Assembly: GCA_027371655.1 (NCBI GenBank)
Contig: DAHXMR010000176.1
Coordinates: 1 to 13,986, forward strand
DNA length: 13,986 nucleotides
Reading direction: 5' to 3'
DNA from: Microcaldota archaeon
Lineage (GTDB): Archaea; Micrarchaeota; Micrarchaeia; Norongarragalinales; CAINOH01
The translations under genes and the position numbers were made by a program. This document shows positions 1 to 6,424 of this stretch, piece by piece. The notes under the pieces were generated by a model. It saw nothing but the letters and a program-made list of their open reading frames with translations, had not been told where the DNA came from and ran no database searches. Positions within the stretch are counted from its first letter, which is position 1, and the number at the start of each line of letters is the position of its first letter.

Positions 1-1
1 G

Positions 2-67
2 CGCAGTGCAAAAATCGTTTACGACGTCGTTTCCCTCGTGCAAAAAGAAGGGAAAAAGCGCCGTTGA
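2..67 (+). CDS. 3' end of an unrecognised gene (partial)
   Basis: The second reading frame is open from the window edge and ends at TGA 65-67. It gives about 21 residues, including KIVYDVVSLVQKEGKKRR. The alternation of hydrophobic and charged residues and the basic tail look like a real protein C-terminus rather than noise, and it stops 88 bases before the truD start on the same strand. Too little is visible to name a family. It could be a gene co-transcribed with truD, but the T-rich stretch at 68-150 may separate them. Existence is moderately supported; function is unknown. Confidence 0.45.
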   Translation, partial: RSAKIVYDVVSLVQKEGKKRR

Positions 68-155
68 TGGGTTTTAGAGTTTCAGTTTTTTTGAGTTTGC
101 GGCTTTTGGGTTGTTAGGTTCGCTTTGTTTTACGCGTTTTGTTGGTTTTGAAAAA

Positions 156-1331
156 ATGCAAAAATTCGATTTTTCCCCAGAGGAATTCATAGTTGAAGAA
201 ATCGCGCAAAACGGCGTCGTGCTCGAAGTGGGCAAGCAGTTTTCCGCATCCGATTTCGAGGCGTTGCGCACCGCCAAGTCGGATGCCGCCACTTTGGAGC
301 AGAATGCGGGATTGCACCGCGGCCAGTGGTTCTCCTGGTTCGTTCTGGAGAAGCGGGAGTGGAACACTTCGCAGGCGCTTGGCAGCATCGGCTCGCGCAT
401 GGGCGTTTCCAAGAAGCGCTTCGATTGCGCGGGGAACAAAGACAGGAACGCGATTACCGTGCAGTTGTGTTCCGCTTTCGCCATAGAGCCGGCGAGGATT
501 TTGGGCGTGCGCGTGAAGGACGTGAAAATCAACGGCGTGTTCCTTGCGTCAAGCAAGGTGCGCCTGGGGGACTTGCAGGGCAACCGTTTCACTATAACGC
601 TTACCGAGCGGAATTGTGGCAAAACCCCGGATGCTTCCGCCATTGGGGAAAAGGCGCGGTCTTCCGATTTTTTGTTTCCCAATTTTTTCGGTTCCCAGCG
701 CTTCGGCTCGCTTCGCAGCAACACGGCGCAGGTCGGGGAACTCCTTTTGAAGAACGATTTGGAAGGCGCGGTGATGAACTATTTGTGCTTCACGGGCGGG
801 GAGGAAGCGGATTCCGAGCGCGAGACGGGGGCCACCGATGCGAGGAAAAAACTGTTCGAGGAGCGCGATTTTGAAAAAGCGCTTTCGTATTTCCCCAAGC
901 ACTTGAAGTTCGAGCGCGAGCTGCTTGCGCATTTGGCGAAGCATCCCAAGGATTTTGCCGGCGCGCTTCGCATGTTCCCGCGGCACGTGCTTTTGCTTTT
1001 CGTGCACGCGTTCCAATCCCAGTTGTTCAACGAAGAGTTGCAAGCCCGCATCGCGGAAGGCGTTGTTCCCCAAGAGGGGATTCTTGGCAAAATCATCGGC
1101 TACGATTCCGAGCTTGATGCCGGGGAAAAGGCGCTGCTTGATTTGCGCGGGATTTCGGTGGGCGACTTCAAGGTGCGCTGTTTTCCCGAAGTTTCGTGCA
1201 AGGGAACAATGCGCCCCCTGTTCGCGAAAATGGGTGGGTTTGAAGTGCTGCAAAAAGAGCCTTTGGTGCTCCGTTTTTCGCTTGGGGCGGGAAGCTATGC
1301 CACGGTGGCCTTGGAGTTTTTGCTTTCCTGA
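156..1331 (+). CDS. truD: tRNA pseudouridine(13) synthase TruD
   Basis: TruD isomerises a uridine in the D-arm of tRNA (U13 in the bacterial enzyme) to pseudouridine; archaeal members belong to the TruD/Pus7 family and act in the cytoplasm. I chose ATG 156, giving 391 residues, because the family N-terminus (MQKFDFSPEEFIVEEI) begins there; an upstream in-frame ATG at 111 would add a low-complexity extension. Visible landmarks: the catalytic-loop motif AGNKDRNA with the presumed nucleophile Asp at about residue 96, the conserved NFFGSQRFGS at about 176-185, the TRUD-domain segment FQSQLFNEEL at about 286-295, and a C-terminal FSLGAGSYATVALE typical of the family. Length suits an archaeal TruD. 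No clear Shine-Dalgarno sequence precedes the start. The gene ends 12 bases from the convergent transporter gene. Family assignment is firm. Confidence 0.95.
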   Translation: MQKFDFSPEEFIVEEIAQNGVVLEVGKQFSASDFEALRTAKSDAATLEQNAGLHRGQWFSWFVLEKREWNTSQALGSIGSRMGVSKKRFDCAGNKDRNAITVQLCSAFAIEPARILGVRVKDVKINGVFLASSKVRLGDLQGNRFTITLTERNCGKTPDASAIGEKARSSDFLFPNFFGSQRFGSLRSNTAQVGELLLKNDLEGAVMNYLCFTGGEEADSERETGATDARKKLFEERDFEKALSYFPKHLKFERELLAHLAKHPKDFAGALRMFPRHVLLLFVHAFQSQLFNEELQARIAEGVVPQEGILGKIIGYDSELDAGEKALLDLRGISVGDFKVRCFPEVSCKGTMRPLFAKMGGFEVLQKEPLVLRFSLGAGSYATVALEFLLS

Positions 1332-1343
1332 TTTTTCCCAAAG

Positions 1344-2915
1344 CTATTTCTTTTTGGCCATTTCCCGCTTGAGTTTTTCCTGCAGGCGCAGGGTTTCGGC
1401 CGCGGTTTTTTCCTCCATTTTCCTGATGGAGGTCGCGCCCAGCTTTATCGCGCCTTCGCTTATGTGCCAGGCGCCTTCAAGCTGCTGTATGAGCCCGCGC
1501 GCGGGGTAAACCGCCGTGACCTTCCAGAAGAATTCGTGCTCGTTTATGTCGTAGCGCAGGCGGTTCTCCCTGATTTTGGGAAGCAGCGCGCTTGCTATCA
1601 CCAGGCGCAGCAATCCCGAAAGCATGAACAGCAAAAGCAGGCCGCCCCAGAATAGGAACTGTTTGCCCACTAGGAACGTTGCGATAAACCCGCCCAAAAG
1701 CGCGCCCGCGAAGATTGCGAAGTTGTTCAAAAAATTGTAGTGCGCGATGTACCTGGGCCGCGTGGAGGGCTCGGTGGCGTCAAGCAGGTAATTGAACGTT
1801 AGCAGGTTGAACCCCGCCCAGGCGAATCCGCTGAACGCGTTTATGAGCATCAGATAAGTCGGCTCCTGCGACACCAGCCACAGCAGGGGAACAAGGGGAA
1901 TCAGGTAGCCCGCAACGTTGAGCACGGTCTTGTTCCCGTAACTGTCGGCGAGCTTTCCCCAGTACGGCATTGAAATGAGCTGGGTGAACGTCTGCGCCGC
2001 GGTCAGGACCGCGAACGTAGTGTAGTCCAGCTTCAGGTCCTGCAGGATGTAGACCGTGAAAAAGGGCGCCGCAAGGTTTGTCGCAAACTGCGTGAGCGAG
2101 GCGTAAACGGTGAATGTGCCGAAGTTTTCCTTGCGAAGGCGCTTCAGGAAGTCGAAAAGCGAAAGCTTCCCGGTTTTGGCAGGCTCGTAGGCGGGCTCGC
2201 TCATCTTGGCAAGGTACCCGACGGAAACCATGCGCGCGAAAAACGCCACGAGGAAAATCGCGAAAAAACCCACCAGCCACGAGGGCAGGGCGACTCCGAG
2301 GGTTTGGAACAATTTTTCGTTTTCGTCAAACCAGCCAAGGCCGCCTCCCGCAACCGCCGCGGTGACGAACGCCATGAACCCCGTGATTTCGTTGCGCTTG
2401 CCGAAGTACGCGCCCCGCGAGTCCTCGGGGACCAAGTCGCCCATCATGCTCGCCCAGGGAAGCGCGGCAAAGGCGGCGAACCCGGCATAAAGGCAGGCGA
2501 ACAGAATCAGGAACATTACCGGCGTTTGCGGGAACAAAAGCGGGGTGAGCAGCATCGGCAGCCACATCAACCCCTGCAAAAGCGCGTTTGCGAGGATGAT
2601 GCTCTTGCGTTTTCCGAACTTTTCGGTGACGTGCGCGGAAACCTGCTGCGCAATGGACGAGACCAGTTGGGGAAGCGCGGTAAGCAATCCCACCTCCGCA
2701 TTGCTTGCGCCAAGCTTCAGCGCGAAGGGCGTGAGGTAGGTGTCGCCGAAGCCCACCATCACCGAATACGCCGAGCCGTCCTTTATCGAGTAATCAAGGC
2801 TGCGCTCGACCTGCTCCTTGGAAAGCCCCTTGCCTGGCGCCGTTTCGGGGCCTTTTGCCTCAGCAACGGCGGGCTTCTGTTCCGGTTCTGCCAAAAAAAT
2901 TTCAACTCCCAACAA
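1344..2915 (-). CDS. MFS transporter, substrate unknown
   Basis: This is a roughly 523-residue integral membrane protein of the major facilitator superfamily. After a polar N-terminus rich in Pro, Glu and Lys (about residues 9-40), it has about twelve hydrophobic segments in two halves. A motif-A-like loop appears in each half: EKFGKRKSI in the first and GKLADSYGNKTVL in the second. ARG/GxxFGKRN-like residues (RGAYFGKRNE) follow TM4. The basic C-terminal tail ends in MAKKK. No ATG lies near the start: TTG at 2915 or 2912 is possible, and TTG at 2894 has a GGAG placed 11 nt upstream, so the exact start is uncertain. It lies 18 bases after the glycosyltransferase-like gene and is probably the last gene of that operon. 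Substrate cannot be read from sequence; association with the two upstream genes hints at envelope or glycan metabolism, but that is inference. Confidence 0.88.
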   Translation of the reverse strand: MLGVEIFLAEPEQKPAVAEAKGPETAPGKGLSKEQVERSLDYSIKDGSAYSVMVGFGDTYLTPFALKLGASNAEVGLLTALPQLVSSIAQQVSAHVTEKFGKRKSIILANALLQGLMWLPMLLTPLLFPQTPVMFLILFACLYAGFAAFAALPWASMMGDLVPEDSRGAYFGKRNEITGFMAFVTAAVAGGGLGWFDENEKLFQTLGVALPSWLVGFFAIFLVAFFARMVSVGYLAKMSEPAYEPAKTGKLSLFDFLKRLRKENFGTFTVYASLTQFATNLAAPFFTVYILQDLKLDYTTFAVLTAAQTFTQLISMPYWGKLADSYGNKTVLNVAGYLIPLVPLLWLVSQEPTYLMLINAFSGFAWAGFNLLTFNYLLDATEPSTRPRYIAHYNFLNNFAIFAGALLGGFIATFLVGKQFLFWGGLLLLFMLSGLLRLVIASALLPKIRENRLRYDINEHEFFWKVTAVYPARGLIQQLEGAWHISEGAIKLGATSIRKMEEKTAAETLRLQEKLKREMAKKK

Positions 2916-2933
2916 ATATGTTAAAAAAATTCT

Positions 2934-4328
2934 TTAACCCCGCGTTGCCTCGAAGCACAAGACCGCCTCGTTCGACGCAACCTGCCGTGCGACAAGGTCC
3001 CACAATCCCGCCGCGCCGCGGGCGGAATCAACGCAAATCAAGTCCACGTTATACTCGCGCAATATGCGCTTTTTTTCCTCCAAAACCGCCCCGCCAAAAA
3101 AATTCCACAACTCGTTTATCCTCGCCTGCCCATCCGGCAAACCTTCCGCAAACGCGCCTACAACCACTTTTTTCCCGGAATAATACGGAATCGCGTAATT
3201 GTAGGTGAACGGCGCAAGCACCACCGTTCCATCCGCGTTTTTCAGGGAACTAAAGGCGTGGATTTCCGCAGCGGAGGGGGGGTGCGGGCCGTCCGGGGAT
3301 TTGATTACGGCGATTGTTGATGCAAGCAGGAGGCCGGTGAACGCTGCAAGAAACGCCCGCGCCCCGTAATCCCTTCCCAAGAAATTTTCAAGCCAAGTTT
3401 TCAGCGCGCCAAGGGCGATTCCCGAAAGCAAGGCAACGGGAAAAAACAGGTAAACGGATTGCCTGAACGCGAACGGGACGAAGGGGACGAACACGAGCGC
3501 GCCCAGAAAAAACGCGGCAACGATTTTCGCGGTTTCCAATTCTTCTTTCCTGTTTTTCCAAACGTTGTGCGCAAGCAGCAAGGCTCCGGCAACCGCCAAT
3601 GCGGCAAGTGCCGGCGTAAAGTAATAGAAAATGCCCCGCTCGTACACGAAGGGGTTGGTAATGTTGAACGATTTGGGGACAACGAAAAGGAAATAGCCGG
3701 CGGGAAGGGCGGCGATTTTTGCGAAATCAAAAAACCTCCTTGAAAAAACCGCGATGAAAAACAATACCGCCAGCGCAACGGCAAGCGAGCGGTAGTGCGA
3801 CAGGGCAAGCGCGGCCAGTGACAAAAAGCAAAGCGCGTTTTTTTGCTTGACAAAAAGGAATGCCGTCAAAAGCAAAAGCAAGAGCCCAAGGGTTTCGGAA
3901 ATCGGCGTTACGAGGCGGTAGAAAACCCACGGGGAAAGCAGGGTTGCGGCTGCCGCAAATGCCCCAACTTCGGGCCCGGCAAGCTTTTTTGCGAAAACGA
4001 AAACAAGCAGCGCAAGGCAGATGCCGAAGAAAAGGGACAAAACGTCCAAGGTGTCAAGGCTGGAAAGTCCGAATAGAGATGACGTGGAGGCAAGCAGCGC
4101 GTCGAAAAGCAGGGGATAATTGTAGCCGCTTGCCCCTATTGCCGTGGATTCTGGGGGAATGCCGTTTTGCAGGCTTTCGGCGATTCTCGCGCGTTCGTAG
4201 GCGTCGGAAGTCGCGGGGCCGTTGTAATAGATTTGCGCCGCGGCAAGGGACAGGACAAGCAGGGCACAAACAGCAAGCAGCATTTTGGGCGCTTTGGGTT
4301 GCTGGGCGGCCACCGGTTTTTTGCTCAA
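2934..4328 (-). CDS. GT-C-like membrane glycosyltransferase (putative)
   Basis: This is a multi-spanning membrane protein of 464 residues from TTG 4328. A short basic N-terminus is followed by TM1 (MLLAVCALLVLSLAAAQIYY), then an extracytoplasmic loop with acidic residues (SDAYERARIAESLQ) and a GYNYPLLFD motif, then a run of hydrophobic helices. The C-terminal soluble part contains YNYAIPYYSGKKVVVG and EKKRILREYNVDLICVD. This architecture is that of GT-C fold enzymes (PMT/ArnT/STT3-like), which take sugars from polyprenyl-phosphate carriers and use an acidic residue in the first outer loop. I infer the activity from architecture; the acceptor is unknown. A GTG at 4403 would also be in frame but would overlap the upstream gene by 79 bases. 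TTG 4328 makes a TTGA overlap with the upstream stop and has GGTGG about 8 nt upstream, so I prefer it. It could alternatively be an uncharacterised membrane protein without transferase activity. Confidence 0.72.
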   Translation of the reverse strand: MSKKPVAAQQPKAPKMLLAVCALLVLSLAAAQIYYNGPATSDAYERARIAESLQNGIPPESTAIGASGYNYPLLFDALLASTSSLFGLSSLDTLDVLSLFFGICLALLVFVFAKKLAGPEVGAFAAAATLLSPWVFYRLVTPISETLGLLLLLLTAFLFVKQKNALCFLSLAALALSHYRSLAVALAVLFFIAVFSRRFFDFAKIAALPAGYFLFVVPKSFNITNPFVYERGIFYYFTPALAALAVAGALLLAHNVWKNRKEELETAKIVAAFFLGALVFVPFVPFAFRQSVYLFFPVALLSGIALGALKTWLENFLGRDYGARAFLAAFTGLLLASTIAVIKSPDGPHPPSAAEIHAFSSLKNADGTVVLAPFTYNYAIPYYSGKKVVVGAFAEGLPDGQARINELWNFFGGAVLEEKKRILREYNVDLICVDSARGAAGLWDLVARQVASNEAVLCFEATRG

Positions 4329-5251
4329 ATTTTTATCCACCGCCTTGCGAGTACGAACAAAGCGCTTGCGAGCGCGGGGACCCACGCGCGCACTGCGTCC
4401 CACGCAAGCAGCACCGCCGCGGCAACGGATGTTTCAAACCCGCTTTGGAACAGGAACAACCCGATTGATTCGACCACTCCGAAGCCGTTTGGCAAAAGCG
4501 CTTTGGATGCGAGGAACAAGAGGAGGAATACTGCCAGCGCCTGTTCCCACGCAAGCGTAAGGTGGAACGCGAAGAACACGGAGTAGAATGCCAAAAACTC
4601 GAAGAGCAGGGAGAGGAAAAGGTGCAGCAGGACCGCCGCGGGTGGAACCGCCAGGAGGGTTTTGACGTGGCCGGCAAACGATACCGCGCCGTCTCCGCCT
4701 AAATAGTTGAAAATTTTTCCCAAAAACGCGGGGTAGCCGCGCTTTCCGATTGCCGCAAGCATGAGCACGAAGCAGAGCACAAAAAGCCCGGCAACGGCAA
4801 GCGAATAGCGCAGGCGTGGGTCGAAGCCTCCGGAAAAAACTGTGGGAATGAACGCCAGCACCAAAAGCGCGGCGATTACCACCTTGTAGATTTTGACGGC
4901 AAAGCTGGTTGCAAGAAGGTAGCTTGAATCCTTGTGCAAATGCCTTCCGAAAAAAGTGCGCAAAACGTCGCTGCCAACGCCCAGCGGCGTGAGTAATCCG
5001 GACATCGAGGAAAAGCCCGCAAGATTGGCTTCCCAAACGCTTATTCCCGCCTGCCTGGCCCACGCGTTGTTCCAAAACGCCGCGCTTGCGAAGAAAAGCA
5101 GTTGCGAAAACGCGAGCACTCCCAAATCCGCGCGGCCTATGGCGCTTTCCGCGCCCAAAACCTTGTACAGCGCGAAAGCCACAAGCAGGGCCACCGCAAG
5201 GTAAACAAAAGGCTTGACCTGCTTCCAGCCGAGCTTATCAAAAAAGGGCAT
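4325..5251 (-). CDS. Flippase-like LPG_synthase_TM (UPF0104/AglD-type) membrane protein
   Basis: The protein is 308 residues from ATG 5251, mostly hydrophobic, with about seven or eight membrane segments. It shows the signature of the lysylphosphatidylglycerol synthase TM-region family: NNAWARQAGI, then a SSMSGLLTPLGVGSDVLRTF loop, and a C-terminal PNGFGVVESIGLFLFQSG. In archaea this family includes the C-terminal part of AglD and stand-alone proteins linked to polyprenol-linked sugar handling or flipping. No soluble synthase domain is attached, which argues against lipid aminoacylation. It is the first gene of a minus-strand operon, and its stop overlaps the start of the GT-C-like gene by 4 nt, so the two are probably translated together. 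A TATA box lies about 35 bases upstream and no Shine-Dalgarno is visible, consistent with a very short leader. Family firm; role inferred. Confidence 0.85.
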   Translation of the reverse strand: MPFFDKLGWKQVKPFVYLAVALLVAFALYKVLGAESAIGRADLGVLAFSQLLFFASAAFWNNAWARQAGISVWEANLAGFSSMSGLLTPLGVGSDVLRTFFGRHLHKDSSYLLATSFAVKIYKVVIAALLVLAFIPTVFSGGFDPRLRYSLAVAGLFVLCFVLMLAAIGKRGYPAFLGKIFNYLGGDGAVSFAGHVKTLLAVPPAAVLLHLFLSLLFEFLAFYSVFFAFHLTLAWEQALAVFLLLFLASKALLPNGFGVVESIGLFLFQSGFETSVAAAVLLAWDAVRAWVPALASALFVLARRWIKI

Positions 5252-5282
5252 TTCAAATCCGAAAAGAAGTAGGATTTGGGGA

Positions 5283-5290
5283 TTTTAAAA
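5283..5290 (-). promoter_or_regulatory. TATA box for the flippase/GT-C/MFS operon
   Basis: TTTTAAAA sits upstream of ATG 5251 in a short AT-rich block. With the usual archaeal spacing of about 27 nt, transcription would begin near 5260, giving a leader under 10 nt; this agrees with the absence of a ribosome-binding site. Confidence 0.6.
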
Positions 5291-5321
5291 GAAGCCATTG
5301 CAGCCCGCAAAAGTCCGCCCC

Positions 5322-6083
5322 TTAGCCCAAGCCGCAGCTTCCGGGCTTCCGTTTCCGCTTTTCTTCATCGAGGCTGCGTAAGTATTCCGCCAACCTCTGG
5401 CGGCCATGATTTTCGAGAAGCCTGGCGCCATCAGCTTCCCTGCCCGCCTTAACGAATAGCGCCGCGGCTTTCTCCGCGTGCCCCATTTTCAACAGGTACT
5501 CGCCGCCTTCGAATGGAATCTTATTCTCAATAAACAGTTTGGACGCAAGCCCGGGCTTGCCCGCCGTCAAATGTTTTTTCGCTTCCGTGATTGTCGCGTT
5601 CTGATGCTCTTTAATCTCAAGCAGAATGTTTGCAAGGTCATCGTGGCCGTACTTTCGTAAAATCTTTGCGCCTTCCTGGTGGGCGTTTCCGCATTTGAAC
5701 AAATGAAACGCATACTGCGGCGCGGTTCCCGCTTTGAGCGAGTATATTCCGGCCTTTTCGTAGTTCCCGCTTCTATCGTACAAGTCGCTGGCACAGCCAT
5801 ACGCGTATTTCGCCGAAGCGGTTTTGCCGGACTTGGAAAAACGCTCTCCCGCCCTGCGCAATATTTCCGCCCCCTCGGCTTCCCGGTTAGCGTGCGTAAA
5901 TAATGCACTGGCAACCGGAAACCGGCCTTCATTGCTCAGCTTGCTTATCTGCGCAAAAAACCGCCCGCCCTCGAAAGCCAGATTGTTGTTGGCGAACACC
6001 TTTGCGGCAGCGTCGGAATCGCCTTTTTTCAAACAAGCCTTTGCCTGCCGGTAGGTTTCCCTGCGGCTGAGAAATTCGCCCAT
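5322..6083 (-). CDS. Helical-repeat (TPR-like) protein of unknown function
   Basis: A 253-residue soluble protein without signal peptide or membrane segments. It consists of short helix-turn-helix units rich in Ala, Gly and Lys, resembling TPR/Sel1-like solenoids that mediate protein-protein contacts. Two blocks are related. Residues 21-43 (GDSDAAAKVFANNNLAFEGG at the start) match residues 175-197 (GKPGLASKLFIENKIPFEGG), and residues 55-80 match 203-228 (ALF..A.REA.GA..L). A further copy-like unit is at about 131-154 (NAHQEGAKILRKYGHDDLAN). The C-terminus is a charged KRKRKP stretch ending in a Cys. ATG 6083 is preceded by a TATA box at a distance implying a leaderless message. It is downstream of the tRNA-Ser gene with its own promoter. 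No catalytic motif is visible; scaffold or adaptor is a guess. Confidence 0.8.
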   Translation of the reverse strand: MGEFLSRRETYRQAKACLKKGDSDAAAKVFANNNLAFEGGRFFAQISKLSNEGRFPVASALFTHANREAEGAEILRRAGERFSKSGKTASAKYAYGCASDLYDRSGNYEKAGIYSLKAGTAPQYAFHLFKCGNAHQEGAKILRKYGHDDLANILLEIKEHQNATITEAKKHLTAGKPGLASKLFIENKIPFEGGEYLLKMGHAEKAAALFVKAGREADGARLLENHGRQRLAEYLRSLDEEKRKRKPGSCGLG

Positions 6084-6104
6084 GGGAAAAATTTGCGGAA
6101 ACTG

Positions 6105-6114
6105 CTATAAAAAG
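6105..6114 (-). promoter_or_regulatory. TATA box for the helical-repeat protein gene
   Basis: Minus-strand CTTTTTATAG is centred about 26 bases upstream of ATG 6083, so the predicted transcription start coincides with the start codon (leaderless mRNA). The absence of a Shine-Dalgarno motif fits. Confidence 0.7.
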
Positions 6115-6145
6115 AGAAGTTTGAAGTTTTTGTGGGAAAAATTAG

Positions 6146-6352
6146 CGCGGGGAGTGGGATTCGAACCCACGCGAGCCGATAGGCTCAACAGATCTCTGCC
6201 GAGGGAAGGGAACCGTTGGTTCCCCTCCGGCGCAGAGTGCGCCGACCTCCCCTCCCAAACGCGTTTGTTAACATCTTTCAAACGGGCGCGTTTCGAAGGG
6301 AACGTCCTTGTTCAATAGCAGTCTGCCGCAATGGCCACTATGCGATCCCCGC
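6146..6352 (-). tRNA. tRNA-Ser (anticodon GCU), split by a 122-nt intron
   Basis: Minus strand. Exon 1 is 6352-6316 and exon 2 is 6193-6146. The acceptor stem pairs perfectly (GCGGGGA at 6352-6346 with TCCCCGC at 6153-6147), with discriminator G73 at 6146 as expected for serine tRNAs. The D-arm is GCA/TGC with GG at positions 18-19. The anticodon stem GCAGA (6326-6322) pairs with TCTGT (6192-6188). The loop reads CT-GCT-A plus A38 from exon 2, giving anticodon GCU for AGC/AGU codons. The long variable arm GAGCC-TATC-GGCTC marks a class II tRNA. The T-arm is GTGGG-TTCGAAT-CCCAC. No CCA is encoded. The interruption is at the canonical 37/38 site. The spliced product is 85 nt. Without the intron the 5' half is easily missed because it lies 122 bases from the obvious T-arm. 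Confidence 0.93.
6194..6315 (-). other. Archaeal tRNA intron with bulge-helix-bulge splice sites
   Basis: Loop bases CTGC (6321-6318, exon 1) pair with GCAG (6199-6196, near the intron 3' end) to form the 4-bp central helix. It is flanked by 3-nt bulges TA|T (6317-6315) and AG|A (6195-6193), whose cut points fall exactly at position 37/38. That is the substrate of the archaeal tRNA splicing endonuclease. The distal intron helix is weak. The intron interior is strongly structured: a nested stem AAACGC/GCGTTT (6293-6288 with 6262-6257) around GTTTG/CAAAC (6283-6279 with 6267-6263), a hairpin GGCGCA-CTC-TGCGCC (6243-6229), and GGAACC-AAC-GGTTCC (6223-6209). There is no room for a homing endonuclease, and I see no snoRNA-like C/D boxes. 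Confidence 0.87.
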
Positions 6353-6382
6353 AAATAAGGAGAATTATTTTTGTCGCGAATG

Positions 6383-6392
6383 TTTAATATGC
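6383..6392 (-). promoter_or_regulatory. TATA box for tRNA-Ser
   Basis: The minus-strand ATATTAAA element lies 31-38 bases upstream of the mature tRNA 5' end. With archaeal spacing this puts the transcript start a few bases before G1, as usual for tRNA precursors. Confidence 0.6.
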
Positions 6393-6424
6393 CCTTCTTT
6401 GGGCGCCGATGCGTTGGGCGTTTT

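Noticed and set aside
111..155. Upstream ATG 111 for truD
   Set aside because: The extra 15 residues do not resemble TruD N-termini; the family sequence begins at ATG 156.
549..1253. Minus-strand open frame of 234 codons opposite truD
   Set aside because: It is a composition-driven shadow with no recognisable protein features.
4329..4403. GTG 4403 start for the GT-C-like protein
   Set aside because: It would overlap the upstream gene by 79 bases with an Arg-rich translation; TTG 4328 gives a 4-nt overlap and a ribosome-binding site.
6082..6318. Plus-strand frame giving GVGFEPTRADR across the tRNA
   Set aside because: This is the antisense of the tRNA T-arm, a well-known source of false protein annotations.
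6105..6352. A trans-spliced half tRNA at 6146-6193
   Set aside because: It was considered because the 5' half is not adjacent, but a matching 5' half on the same strand with BHB pairing explains it as a simple cis intron.
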